The position numbers and the translations under genes were made by a program. The notes under the pieces are model-generated. The model was not told where the DNA came from. It made no database searches and worked only from the letters and a program-made list of their open reading frames with translations. From positions 1 to 13,123 of the forward strand of contig JASLHV010000076.1 of the NCBI GenBank assembly GCA_030153205.1: 13,123 bases of DNA, written 5' to 3'. Positions 6,087 through 13,123 of the stretch are shown in pieces. Origin of the DNA: Roseiarcus sp. (GTDB lineage Bacteria > Pseudomonadota > Alphaproteobacteria > Rhizobiales > Beijerinckiaceae). Position 1 is the stretch's first letter. Each line of letters starts with the position of its first letter.

Positions 6087-7214
6087 ATGACACGTATTGA
6101 GCGATACGTTTTTCGCATCGCCTGCCTCGCCTTTCTTGGCGGTCTCTTCGCCTTGACCGCCGTGGTCTGGATCACCCAGGCCTTGCGGCAATTCGATCTT
6201 TTGACCAGCAAGGGCCAAACGATCCTGGTGTTCCTGGTGATGACGGGACTGACCATTCCGTCATTGGTCGCGATCATCGCGCCTGTCGCGCTTTTCGCCG
6301 GCGTTCTTTATTGCCTCAACAAGCTCAACGGCGACAGCGAATTGGTGGTGATGAGCGCCGCGGGCGTTTCGCCCTGGACGCTGCTGCGGCCCTTCCTTCT
6401 GCTTTTCACGCTGGTCTTCGGCCTGGTCGGTTGGATGACGCTCGATGTCATGCCGTCGAGCTTCGATCTCATTCAGGCGCTGACGGCGCGCATTCACGCA
6501 GATTTCATCGCCAATTTCGCCAGGCCCGGCGCCTTCAGCGAATTGGAGTCCGGCTTTATCTTCCACTATCGAGAGCACGGCTCTGATGGATCGCTTCGCG
6601 GCGTCTTCATGCAGGATCGTCGCGATCCGGCCCATATCACCAGCTATATCGCCGAGCGGGGGCGGACGGTCGAAAAGAACGGCGCCAATTATCTCGTGCT
6701 CGATGAAGGCAGCTATCAAAGGCCGGCGACCGGGGGCGATTCCGCCATCGTGACGTTCAAGGATTACACGATCGACCTGACGCAATTCGTGCATCAGGAG
6801 GAGACGTCGCGCCGGCCGCGCGAGCGCTCGACCGTTGAATTGCTGGCGCCAGACCCCAAGGATCAGACCATGATCCGCCTGGCTGGCCGCTTCCGCGCGG
6901 AGCTTACCGACCGCCTCACCAGTCCTCTTTACGCCTTTGTGGCGGGGCTTATCGGTTTTGCGGCGCTCGGCGAGGCGCGAACGACGCGCCAAGGCCGCGG
7001 CTTCGCCATGGCCGCGGCGATTCTCGGCTTCGCCGTCGTTCGTCTCTTGGGCATTGCGGCCAACAGTTTCGTCGTCTCACGTCCAAATGCGGAATATGTC
7101 GTCTGGGCGATCCCGTTGATCGTTTCGCTCCTCTGCTTAGATGCGATTTTCGCTGGGCCCATCGCACGAATGGTCGGCGCTTTATCGCGCCAGGCGCGGT
7201 CGCGCCTCGCATGA
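6087..7214 (+). CDS. lptF: LPS export ABC transporter permease LptF
   Basis: Inner-membrane permease of 375 aa. With LptG and the LptB ATPase it extracts lipopolysaccharide from the inner membrane and feeds it to the LptC-LptA-LptD bridge. The YjgP/YjgQ architecture is clear: three N-terminal membrane helices (about 10-30, 45-75 and 98-120), a long periplasmic beta-jellyroll region (about 125-275), then three C-terminal helices. The signature NGDSELVVMSAAGVSPW (81-97) is the coupling segment that contacts LptB. The ATG at 6087 starts TRIERYVFR, matching family N-termini. The ribosome site is weak (GGAAAAG). The upstream in-frame start at 6000 adds a non-homologous 29 residues and is rejected. 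The stop overlaps the lptG start as ATGA, indicating translational coupling. I find no convincing promoter in the 183-bp pepA-lptF gap. The pairing opposite pepA is also seen in E. coli. Confidence 0.96.
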   Translation: MTRIERYVFRIACLAFLGGLFALTAVVWITQALRQFDLLTSKGQTILVFLVMTGLTIPSLVAIIAPVALFAGVLYCLNKLNGDSELVVMSAAGVSPWTLLRPFLLLFTLVFGLVGWMTLDVMPSSFDLIQALTARIHADFIANFARPGAFSELESGFIFHYREHGSDGSLRGVFMQDRRDPAHITSYIAERGRTVEKNGANYLVLDEGSYQRPATGGDSAIVTFKDYTIDLTQFVHQEETSRRPRERSTVELLAPDPKDQTMIRLAGRFRAELTDRLTSPLYAFVAGLIGFAALGEARTTRQGRGFAMAAAILGFAVVRLLGIAANSFVVSRPNAEYVVWAIPLIVSLLCLDAIFAGPIARMVGALSRQARSRLA

Positions 7215-8296
7215 TCGGTCCGACGCTCGCGCGCTATATGGCGCTCCGATTTGGCAAGACGGTTTTGGCGACATTCGCCGCCGTCTTCGCCCTGATCTTT
7301 ACGATCGACTTGGTCGAGACGATGCGGCGCACGGGCGATTCACCGCGCGCCACTGGCGTGACGATGACGCTCCTGTCGCTCTTCCACACGCCGACCATCG
7401 CCGAGCAGGTTTTGCCCTTCGCCGTCCTCTTTGGGGCGATGATCGCGTTCCTGAATTTGTCCCGACGCTTAGAGCTTGTCGTCGCGCGCGCCGCCGGCGT
7501 GTCGGTCTGGCAATTTCTGGCGCCGCCGATCCTCGTCGTGCTGTTGATCGGCGTCGTCTCGGTGACCCTCTACAATCCTCTTTCCGCCTATTTGAAGATC
7601 CGCGCCGACCAGATCGAGGCGAAAATCTTCGGCCAGGCCGGTCCGCTGAGCGCCTCGGCCGGCCTGTGGATCCGGCAAAAAAGCGTGGACGGCCAGGCGA
7701 TCATACGCGCCGAAAAGGCGACCGAGGGCGGCGCCTTGCTCTCTGGCGTCACGGTGTTCGGCTTCGATAAGGACGGCAGCTTCGAAGAGCGCATCGACGC
7801 CGAGAGGGCTTCGCTTCAACGCGGCTTTTGGCGGCTTGAAGACGCGAAAGTGGTGACGCCGGGAATCGAGACGGAGACGGTCGGCGCCTATTTGCTAGCC
7901 ACCAATCTGACGGCGCGGGAGGTCTCCCAATCCTTCACGGCGCCGGAAACTGTGCCGTTTTGGAGCCTGCCCGCGCTGGCCGAACAGACCGAGCGCGCCG
8001 GCCTCGACGCTGCGGCTTATCGCTTGCGATATCAGGAGCTTCTGGCGCGACCCCTGATGCTTGCCGCTATGGTTCTCGTAGCTGCTTCCTTTTCATTAAG
8101 ATTCTTCCGAATGGGCGGCGTCGGGGCCATGGTTTCCGGTGGCGTGGCGGCTGGCTTCGTGCTTTATGTTTGCACGAAACTTGTCGGCGATTTAGGCGGC
8201 GCTGGATTCATCAGCACCACGGTCGCGGGCTGGTTGCCGGCGGTGGTCGGGTGTTTGTGCGGAGTCTTGGCGCTGTTGCATCAGGAGGATGGTTGA
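7211..8296 (+). CDS. lptG: LPS export ABC transporter permease LptG
   Basis: Second permease of the LPS exporter, 361 aa, about the family's usual length. The N-terminal membrane helices lie at about 13-35, 60-82 and 100-121. The coupling segment LSRRLELVVARAAGVSVWQF (83-102) parallels that of LptF. A periplasmic jellyroll domain spans about 125-270 (VDGQAIIRAEKATEGGALL, GFDKDGSFEERIDAERA). The last three helices include LMLAAMVLVAASFSLRF and the VGAMVSGGVAAGFVLY stretch. It begins inside the lptF stop codon (ATGA) with no ribosome site of its own, so translation must depend on lptF. It ends with TGATG, a 1-bp overlap with lptD, so the exporter pair and the outer-membrane translocon are produced from one message. 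Acts in the inner membrane as a heterodimer with LptF. Confidence 0.96.
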   Translation: MIGPTLARYMALRFGKTVLATFAAVFALIFTIDLVETMRRTGDSPRATGVTMTLLSLFHTPTIAEQVLPFAVLFGAMIAFLNLSRRLELVVARAAGVSVWQFLAPPILVVLLIGVVSVTLYNPLSAYLKIRADQIEAKIFGQAGPLSASAGLWIRQKSVDGQAIIRAEKATEGGALLSGVTVFGFDKDGSFEERIDAERASLQRGFWRLEDAKVVTPGIETETVGAYLLATNLTAREVSQSFTAPETVPFWSLPALAEQTERAGLDAAAYRLRYQELLARPLMLAAMVLVAASFSLRFFRMGGVGAMVSGGVAAGFVLYVCTKLVGDLGGAGFISTTVAGWLPAVVGCLCGVLALLHQEDG

Positions 8297-10869
8297 TGGG
8301 CCGGCCCGCCTGCCCTCCTGAGTTCCGGGAGGGTCGCCGACGCGTCAAAGCGCCGGGGGGCGGAGCTGTCGCCCTCCTACTGATCCTTTTCGCTCTTCTT
8401 ACCCAAGCTCTTGTCTCGCCTGTCTACGCGCAGGCGCCCGCCGCAGCGGCGAAAAAGCAAACCGACAAAATGCTCGTGCAAGCCAAAGAGCTTGTCTTCG
8501 ACAAGGACAAAGACACGGTCTCGGCGGTCGGCGACGCCCAGATCTATTATCAAGGCCGTATCCTTGAGGCCGACAAGGTCACCTACGATCGCAAGTCCAA
8601 ACGCGTCTATGCCGAAGGCCACGCCAAATTCACCGACGAACACGGCGACGTCACTTATGGTTCGCGCTTCGAACTGACCGACAATTTCCGCGACGGATTC
8701 ATCGACAGCGTTCAAACGCTGACCAAGGACAAGACGCGCTTTTCCTCGCCGCGGGCCGAGCGCACGAATGGCGAGACGACGGTCTTTGAAAAAGGGACCT
8801 ACACGGCTTGCGAGCCCTGCGACGCCCATCCCGAGCGGCCGCCTTTGTGGCAAGTGCGCGCCGCGCGCATCATCCACAATAACGAAACGCACACGATCTA
8901 TTACGAGGACTCCTGGCTCGAACTCGCCGGCGTTCCGGTCGCCTATATTCCGTATTTCTCAGCGCCCGATCCGACCGTCACACGGCAAAGCGGTTTCCTC
9001 GCGCCCCATTTCATGCGCGATACGCAACTCGGCTATGGCATGGGCGTTCCCTATTTCTGGGCTATCGCCCCGAACTATGATCTCACGATCGATCCGACCT
9101 TTCTTTCCAAACAGGGGTTCCTCGGCGACCTCGAATGGCGCCATCGTCTCGAGAATGGGGCCTATTCGGTCCGCCTCACCGGCATCGACCAGCAAACGCC
9201 CGGCGCGTTTCTTCCCGCGCCGTATGGCGGCGGCAACGAGCGCTTCCGAGGCTCTGTCGAGACGGAAGGCAAGTTCTACATCAACAGCCAATGGGCCTAT
9301 GGCTGGAACATCACAGCGCTGAGCGATCGGTACTATTTCTCCGACTACAAGCTCAAACTCGAAGACATTTCGCACTATTACATCAGCGACCTCGTCTCAT
9401 CGGTCTATCTGCGCGGCCAGAGCGACCGCGCCTTCTTCGATCTCAGCGGCTACCATTTCGAAGGATTGACCCAAAACGACTTCCAAAAACAGGAGCCTTG
9501 GGCGATTCCTGTTCTCGATTACAACAAGGCCTTCGATCTCCCCGCCGCCAAGACCAACGGCATCGGCGGCCAAGCGACGGTCGACGTCAATGTGACCTCG
9601 GTTTCGCGCTCCGCTGCGCTGTATCAAGCCGTCGGCGCGGAGACTTTGGATCGGGCCTTCAACCTTTACAATGTTTGCGAAACGGCGGTGGGCGCGCCCA
9701 ATTACAAGCCGGGCTCCTGCATGCTCAGAGGCGTTGCGGGCAATTACAGCCGCGCTTCGCTCCAATTGTCTTGGCAGCGCAAATTCATCGATCCGGTCGG
9801 CGAAGTCTGGACGCCCTTCGCCTTCGCGCGCCTCGACGGCGAAGAGACGGCGCTGAACACAAGTCAGACCTTCACCTTCGTCAATGGCGCGATCACCGAC
9901 TCAATCAGCAATTCCGAACAGCCGGCCTTTTTCGCGGGTCAATCGAGCGAGATCGCAGCGCGGGCGATGCCAGGCGTCGGGCTTGAATATCGCTATCCCT
10001 GGTTCTCTTCGACGCCGATCGGCTCGCAGGTCATCGAACCGATCGCGCAAATCATCGCGCGTCCGAACGAGATGAATCCGAAGCTGCAGCCGAACGAAGA
10101 CGCCCAAAGCCTTGTCTTCGACGATACGACGCTGTTCGAGTGGAACAAATATTCGGGCTATGACCGCATCGAAGGCGGCGGCCGCGTCAATTACGGCGGC
10201 CAGTACACGCTCAACCTCAACAATGGCGGCCACATCAATCTCGTCGCCGGCCAGTCGATCCAGATTTTCGGCCTCAATTCCTTCGCCGTTCCCGACGCCG
10301 CCAATACCGGGCTCGAGTCAGGTCTCGACAAGAAATATTCCGATTTCGTCGCGCGTCAGACGCTTGCGCCAATTTCGAATGTCTCCTTCTCGACGAAAGA
10401 GCAATTCGACAGCAGCACCTTGGCGATGAAGCGGTTCGATTTCATCACCAGCGCGACCTATGGCAACCTTACCGCCAATCTCGACTTCGGCCGCTACGCC
10501 GCGCAGCCCGAGCTCGGTTGGCTGTTTTCGCGCGAAGGTCTGCTGACCAGCGCCAAATATAAATTCGCCGATCATTGGTCGGTGAACGGCACCGTGGTCT
10601 TCGACATGTCGCGTCATTTCTATGACGTCGTGGGCCAGTCGACGCCGGTCTTTTACGCGCCGACCTATGGCTTTGGTCTCGGCTACAGCGACGAATGTAC
10701 GACTGTGAACTTGAGCTACACGTCGACCTATACCGACCCGATCGCCTCGACACCGCCGCTGCGTGATCAGACCTTCTTGTTGCAGATCACCTTAAGGACG
10801 TTGGGCGAAGTGCGGGCCAGCACGAGCGTCGGCCAGTCGTCGCCGGAGACGACGACGCCAACGCCATGA
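8296..10869 (+). CDS. lptD: LPS assembly outer-membrane protein LptD
   Basis: Outer-membrane beta-barrel of 857 aa that, with the LptE plug, inserts lipopolysaccharide into the outer leaflet. A long signal peptide (residues 1 to about 46) has an Arg-rich n-region, the core AVALLLILFALL and cleavage near VYA-Q. The OstA/beta-jellyroll domain spans about 59-165 (LVFDKDKDTVSAVGDAQIYY). The alphaproteobacterial hallmark ACEPCDAHPERPPLWQVRA starts near 171. The LptD barrel region (about 195-845) follows, rich in alternating aromatic strands, and the tail ends in a Ser/Thr/Pro stretch. Mature cysteines are C172, C175, C461, C475 and C801. The pattern differs from E. coli, which uses C31, C173 and the C724/C725 pair. 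The ATG at 8296 has a perfect AGGAGG 7 nt upstream, despite the overlap with lptG, implying strong independent initiation. The open frame running back to 7960 is an out-of-frame passage through lptG. Confidence 0.96.
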   Translation: MGRPACPPEFREGRRRVKAPGGGAVALLLILFALLTQALVSPVYAQAPAAAAKKQTDKMLVQAKELVFDKDKDTVSAVGDAQIYYQGRILEADKVTYDRKSKRVYAEGHAKFTDEHGDVTYGSRFELTDNFRDGFIDSVQTLTKDKTRFSSPRAERTNGETTVFEKGTYTACEPCDAHPERPPLWQVRAARIIHNNETHTIYYEDSWLELAGVPVAYIPYFSAPDPTVTRQSGFLAPHFMRDTQLGYGMGVPYFWAIAPNYDLTIDPTFLSKQGFLGDLEWRHRLENGAYSVRLTGIDQQTPGAFLPAPYGGGNERFRGSVETEGKFYINSQWAYGWNITALSDRYYFSDYKLKLEDISHYYISDLVSSVYLRGQSDRAFFDLSGYHFEGLTQNDFQKQEPWAIPVLDYNKAFDLPAAKTNGIGGQATVDVNVTSVSRSAALYQAVGAETLDRAFNLYNVCETAVGAPNYKPGSCMLRGVAGNYSRASLQLSWQRKFIDPVGEVWTPFAFARLDGEETALNTSQTFTFVNGAITDSISNSEQPAFFAGQSSEIAARAMPGVGLEYRYPWFSSTPIGSQVIEPIAQIIARPNEMNPKLQPNEDAQSLVFDDTTLFEWNKYSGYDRIEGGGRVNYGGQYTLNLNNGGHINLVAGQSIQIFGLNSFAVPDAANTGLESGLDKKYSDFVARQTLAPISNVSFSTKEQFDSSTLAMKRFDFITSATYGNLTANLDFGRYAAQPELGWLFSREGLLTSAKYKFADHWSVNGTVVFDMSRHFYDVVGQSTPVFYAPTYGFGLGYSDECTTVNLSYTSTYTDPIASTPPLRDQTFLLQITLRTLGEVRASTSVGQSSPETTTPTP

Positions 10870-10899
10870 GCGCCGCTCAGTCTCCATCGTTCTCAGACT

Positions 10900-11907
10900 A
10901 TGACCGTACCGGCGCCGAATAGCCCGCTCGCCCTGACCATGGGCGACCCGGCGGGCATAGGTCCTGAACTCGCATTGAAAGCATGGCTGCAACGCGAGAC
11001 TGTCGGCGCGCCTTTTTTTGTCATCGCCGACCCCCGCGCGCTTTCTGACCTGGCGCGCAAACTGTCGCTCGATGTTCCGATCATCGCGGTTGATCCTGAA
11101 GGCGCGGCCGAAGTGTTCGATGCTGCATTGCCGGTGGTCCCGTTGTCGAACAGCGCCGCGGCTGAGCCTGGCAAACCTGATCCGAAATTCGCCGCCGCGA
11201 CGCTGGAATCGATCGAGCGCGCCGTCGCTTACACCCATGCCGGCCAGGCGGCGGCGATCGTCACCAATCCGATCGCGAAGAAGGTTTTGTACGACGCGGG
11301 CTTCGCGCATCCCGGCCATACCGAGTTTCTCGGCGAACTTGCCGCGCGCTGGGGCGCTCCGGCGCGGCCGGTGATGATGCTATGGTCGCCGGAACTTGCC
11401 GTCGTCCCGGTGACGATCCATATCGCCCTTGCCGACGCGCCAAAGGCGCTGACGCGAGAAGCGATCCTTGAGACCGTACGGATCGCGGCGCGTGATTTGC
11501 AAATGCGTTTCAAGATTGCGCGGCCGAGACTCGCTCTCGCCGGCCTTAATCCGCATGCGGGCGAAGGGGGCGCCATGGGCCGCGAGGAGATCGAGATTAT
11601 CGCGCCTGCGATCGCCGAGCTTCGCCGCGAAGGGCTCGACGTCGTCGGCCCGCTGCCGGCCGATACGATGTTTCACGCGGCGGCGCGCAAGACGTACGAC
11701 GTCGCGATCGCGATGTATCACGACCAGGGCCTCATCCCAATAAAGACACTGGCTTTCGACGAAGGCGTCAATGTCACGCTGGGCCTACCCTTCATCCGTA
11801 CCTCGCCCGATCACGGCACAGCCTTCGACATAGCCGGGACCGGACGCGCCAATGTCACGAGCTTGATCGCCGCCTTGCGCTTAGCGGCGCGTCTTGCCGC
11901 GGCATGA
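10900..11907 (+). CDS. pdxA: 4-hydroxythreonine-4-phosphate dehydrogenase
   Basis: Cytosolic NAD-dependent enzyme of pyridoxal phosphate synthesis (DXP-dependent route), 335 aa. It oxidises 4-phosphohydroxy-L-threonine, giving 3-amino-2-oxopropyl phosphate for PdxJ. Signature segments are ALTMGDPAGIGPELALKA (11-28), HPGHTEFLGELA (137-148), GLNPHAGEGGAMG (215-227), MYHDQGLIPIKTL (272-284) and TSPDHGTAFDIAG (301-313). The metal-binding histidines H174, H219 and H274 each sit exactly 8 beyond their E. coli equivalents, so the active site is intact. The ATG at 10900 gives a family-like N-terminus, but no Shine-Dalgarno is visible. A short overlapping ORF starting at the lptD stop (10866) may relay ribosomes. 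The usual surA neighbour between lptD and pdxA is missing. The end overlaps rsmA by ATGA. Confidence 0.96.
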   Translation: MTVPAPNSPLALTMGDPAGIGPELALKAWLQRETVGAPFFVIADPRALSDLARKLSLDVPIIAVDPEGAAEVFDAALPVVPLSNSAAAEPGKPDPKFAAATLESIERAVAYTHAGQAAAIVTNPIAKKVLYDAGFAHPGHTEFLGELAARWGAPARPVMMLWSPELAVVPVTIHIALADAPKALTREAILETVRIAARDLQMRFKIARPRLALAGLNPHAGEGGAMGREEIEIIAPAIAELRREGLDVVGPLPADTMFHAAARKTYDVAIAMYHDQGLIPIKTLAFDEGVNVTLGLPFIRTSPDHGTAFDIAGTGRANVTSLIAALRLAARLAAA

Positions 11908-12809
11908 GCCTCGCGCAGGATGGCCTGCCGCCGCTTCGCGAAGTCGTCGCGGCCTTCGGACTGAGCGCCAAGAAGTCCCTCGGGCAAAATTTTCTCTTCG
12001 ATCTGAACCTCACAGGAAAAATCGCCCGCGCCGCAGGCCCTCTCGAGAAGGTTGCGGTCGTCGAGATCGGACCTGGCCCCGGCGGCCTCACCCGCGCCCT
12101 TCTCGCCGCCGGCGCGAAGAAGGTCATCGCCATCGAGCGCGACGCGCGCTGCATCGCGGCTTTGAACGCGATCGGCGCACATTGGCCAGGACGGCTCGCG
12201 ATTATCGAAGCCGATGCGCTGAGCCTCGATCACAGCGAACTCCTGGCGCATGCCGAGGGCGCCCCGATCCGTATCTGCGCGAACCTGCCGTACAATATCG
12301 CCACTGCTCTTCTCGTGCGCTGGCTCGAGAGCGAACCTTGGCCGCCTTTCTACGAACGGCTGACGCTGATGTTCCAACGCGAAGTCGCGCTTCGCATCGT
12401 CGCGACGCCCAAGGAACGCGCCGATTACGGCCGTCTCGCTGTTCTTGCCGGCTGGCGTACCGAAGCGCGTATCTTATTCGACGTGCCGCCGGCGGCCTTT
12501 ACGCCGCCGCCGAAAGTCGTCTCCAGCGTGGTCGCGCTCGAGCCTCGCGCAGCGCCCGCGCCATGTGATCTTCGCTTGCTGACGGCGACGACCCAGGCCG
12601 CCTTCGGCCAAAGACGAAAGATGCTGCGCCAGTCGCTCAAAGGCTTCGCCGCCGGTCTCGGCGTCGAAGTCGGCGCATTGCTCAAGGCGGCCGGAATCGA
12701 GGAAACCCGCCGCGCCGAGGAAGTCGGGGTCCAGGGCTTCGTCGCTTTGGCTGAAATCGCCAAAAGATTCACCAAACCTGTTAACGGGGCCGCAAGCGGC
12801 TCGCCCTAA
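11904..12809 (+). CDS. rsmA: 16S rRNA (adenine(1518)-N6/(1519)-N6)-dimethyltransferase
   Basis: RsmA/KsgA methyltransferase of 301 aa that uses S-adenosylmethionine to dimethylate the two adjacent adenines in the loop of the 3'-terminal hairpin of 16S rRNA. It is a late ribosome-assembly checkpoint, and its loss gives kasugamycin resistance in other bacteria. Visible motifs are KKSLGQNFL (23-31), the SAM-binding VVEIGPGPGGLTRAL (52-66), the acidic AIER (76-79), the catalytic ANLPYNIAT (126-134), and FTPPPKVVSSVV in the C-terminal part. A C-terminal helical domain (from about residue 205) contains FGQRRKMLRQSLKG. It starts inside the pdxA stop (ATGA) with a weak ribosome site, so translation is probably coupled. 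No obvious terminator follows before the next gene 48 bp on. Confidence 0.97.
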   Translation: MSLAQDGLPPLREVVAAFGLSAKKSLGQNFLFDLNLTGKIARAAGPLEKVAVVEIGPGPGGLTRALLAAGAKKVIAIERDARCIAALNAIGAHWPGRLAIIEADALSLDHSELLAHAEGAPIRICANLPYNIATALLVRWLESEPWPPFYERLTLMFQREVALRIVATPKERADYGRLAVLAGWRTEARILFDVPPAAFTPPPKVVSSVVALEPRAAPAPCDLRLLTATTQAAFGQRRKMLRQSLKGFAAGLGVEVGALLKAAGIEETRRAEEVGVQGFVALAEIAKRFTKPVNGAASGSP

Positions 12810-12857
12810 GACTGCCCGGAACAGGCCGGCGGCTCGCGTCGGCGCGTGAGCGTCTCC

Positions 12858-13123
12858 ATGGCTGAAATCGAACCCCCGCCGGCTCTGATCCTGACGAGCC
12901 TTCGCAAGAGTTTTGCCGGCAAAACCGCCGTCGACAATCTCAATCTCCAGGTTCGCGCCGGCGAATTCTATGCTTTGCTCGGCCCCAATGGCGCGGGCAA
13001 GACCACGACCCTACGGATCGTCGCGGGCTTATTGCAGCCCGATCAGGGCGAGATCGAAGTCTTTGGCGTCGACGCGCGCCGGCAATCGCTCGAGGCCAAA
13101 CGCATCATCGCCTGGCTCCCGGA
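12858..13123 (+). CDS. ABC transporter ATP-binding protein, 5' part (cut by window end)
   Basis: Open frame from ATG 12858 to the right edge, 88 complete codons. The N-terminus (ILTSLRKSFAGKTAVDNLNLQ) followed by a Walker A, GPNGAGKT (residues 42-49), then TLRIVAGLLQPDQGEIEVFG, is typical of ABC-2 type export ATPases of the NatA/CcmA kind. The Q-loop, signature and Walker B lie beyond the window, so substrate and subfamily cannot be settled. An in-frame GTG at 12846 is an alternative start; neither has a clear ribosome site. It lies 48 bp after rsmA in the same direction, with no hairpin terminator seen between, so it may be read through from the lpt operon or have its own promoter. Confidence 0.88.
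   Translation, partial: MAEIEPPPALILTSLRKSFAGKTAVDNLNLQVRAGEFYALLGPNGAGKTTTLRIVAGLLQPDQGEIEVFGVDARRQSLEAKRIIAWLP

Noticed and set aside
6261..6992. Minus-strand open frame (243 codons) opposite lptF
   Set aside because: Low-complexity Arg/Ala/Gly composition, no recognisable domain, and full overlap with a conserved gene in the opposite direction.
7960..8295. N-terminal extension of lptD through the 3' end of lptG
   Set aside because: It lies out of frame inside lptG, would remove the signal peptide from the N-terminus, and ignores the AGGAGG site in front of ATG 8296.
9135..9986. 283-codon + strand frame inside lptD
   Set aside because: Arg/Leu/Gln-rich frame-shifted reading of a conserved barrel gene with no family resemblance.
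12810..12857. Terminator or EcfG promoter between rsmA and the ABC ATPase gene
   Set aside because: GGAAC at 12818-12822 is not followed by a CGTT at 16-17 bp, and only 4-5 bp stems without T-tracts are present.

Overview
The window is GC-rich chromosomal DNA from an alphaproteobacterium, most likely Hyphomicrobiales (Rhizobiales). This rests on an AapJ-type amino-acid binding protein, a YkuD L,D-transpeptidase with an SSGC active site, alphaproteobacterial-style LptD and HolC, and a DUF2239 protein. The genus is not resolved. Almost all of it is conserved core genome. I see no mobile element, CRISPR array, rRNA or tRNA, and no gene-free stretch over about 300 bases.

Region 1 (178-2361, + strand) is a tight envelope cluster. 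It holds a small lipoprotein, a secreted L,D-transpeptidase and an orphan periplasmic amino-acid-binding protein with no permease or ATPase beside it. The gaps are 32 and 16 bp. Region 2 (2358-3362) holds a DUF2239 gene on the minus strand, whose stop codon interlocks with that of the binding protein, and a small divergent ORF. A near-consensus promoter for the DUF2239 gene lies between and under two copies of an ATCCGGATAAA element, one of them inside a 14-bp perfect palindrome. This is the most interesting regulatory signal in the window. The DUF2239 protein also carries a strand-helix-helix stretch that resembles a ribbon-helix-helix DNA-binding motif, so autoregulation is a testable idea.

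Region 3 (3373-5903, - strand) is pepA (M17 leucyl aminopeptidase), then a secreted two-cysteine protein of unknown function, then holC (DNA polymerase III chi). Region 4 (6087-12809, + strand) is a tightly packed operon: lptF, lptG, lptD, pdxA, rsmA. It combines lipopolysaccharide transport to the outer membrane with vitamin B6 synthesis and 16S rRNA dimethylation. The divergent pepA-holC / lptFG arrangement and the lptD-pdxA-rsmA linkage are both also known from E. coli. The surA chaperone gene that usually sits between lptD and pdxA is absent. An ABC-transporter ATPase begins at 12858 and runs off the right edge.

Motif numbering agrees closely with E. coli enzymes. All seven PepA active-site residues are offset by 7 and all three PdxA metal histidines by 8, which supports intact, functional genes. 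No frameshift or pseudogene was seen.
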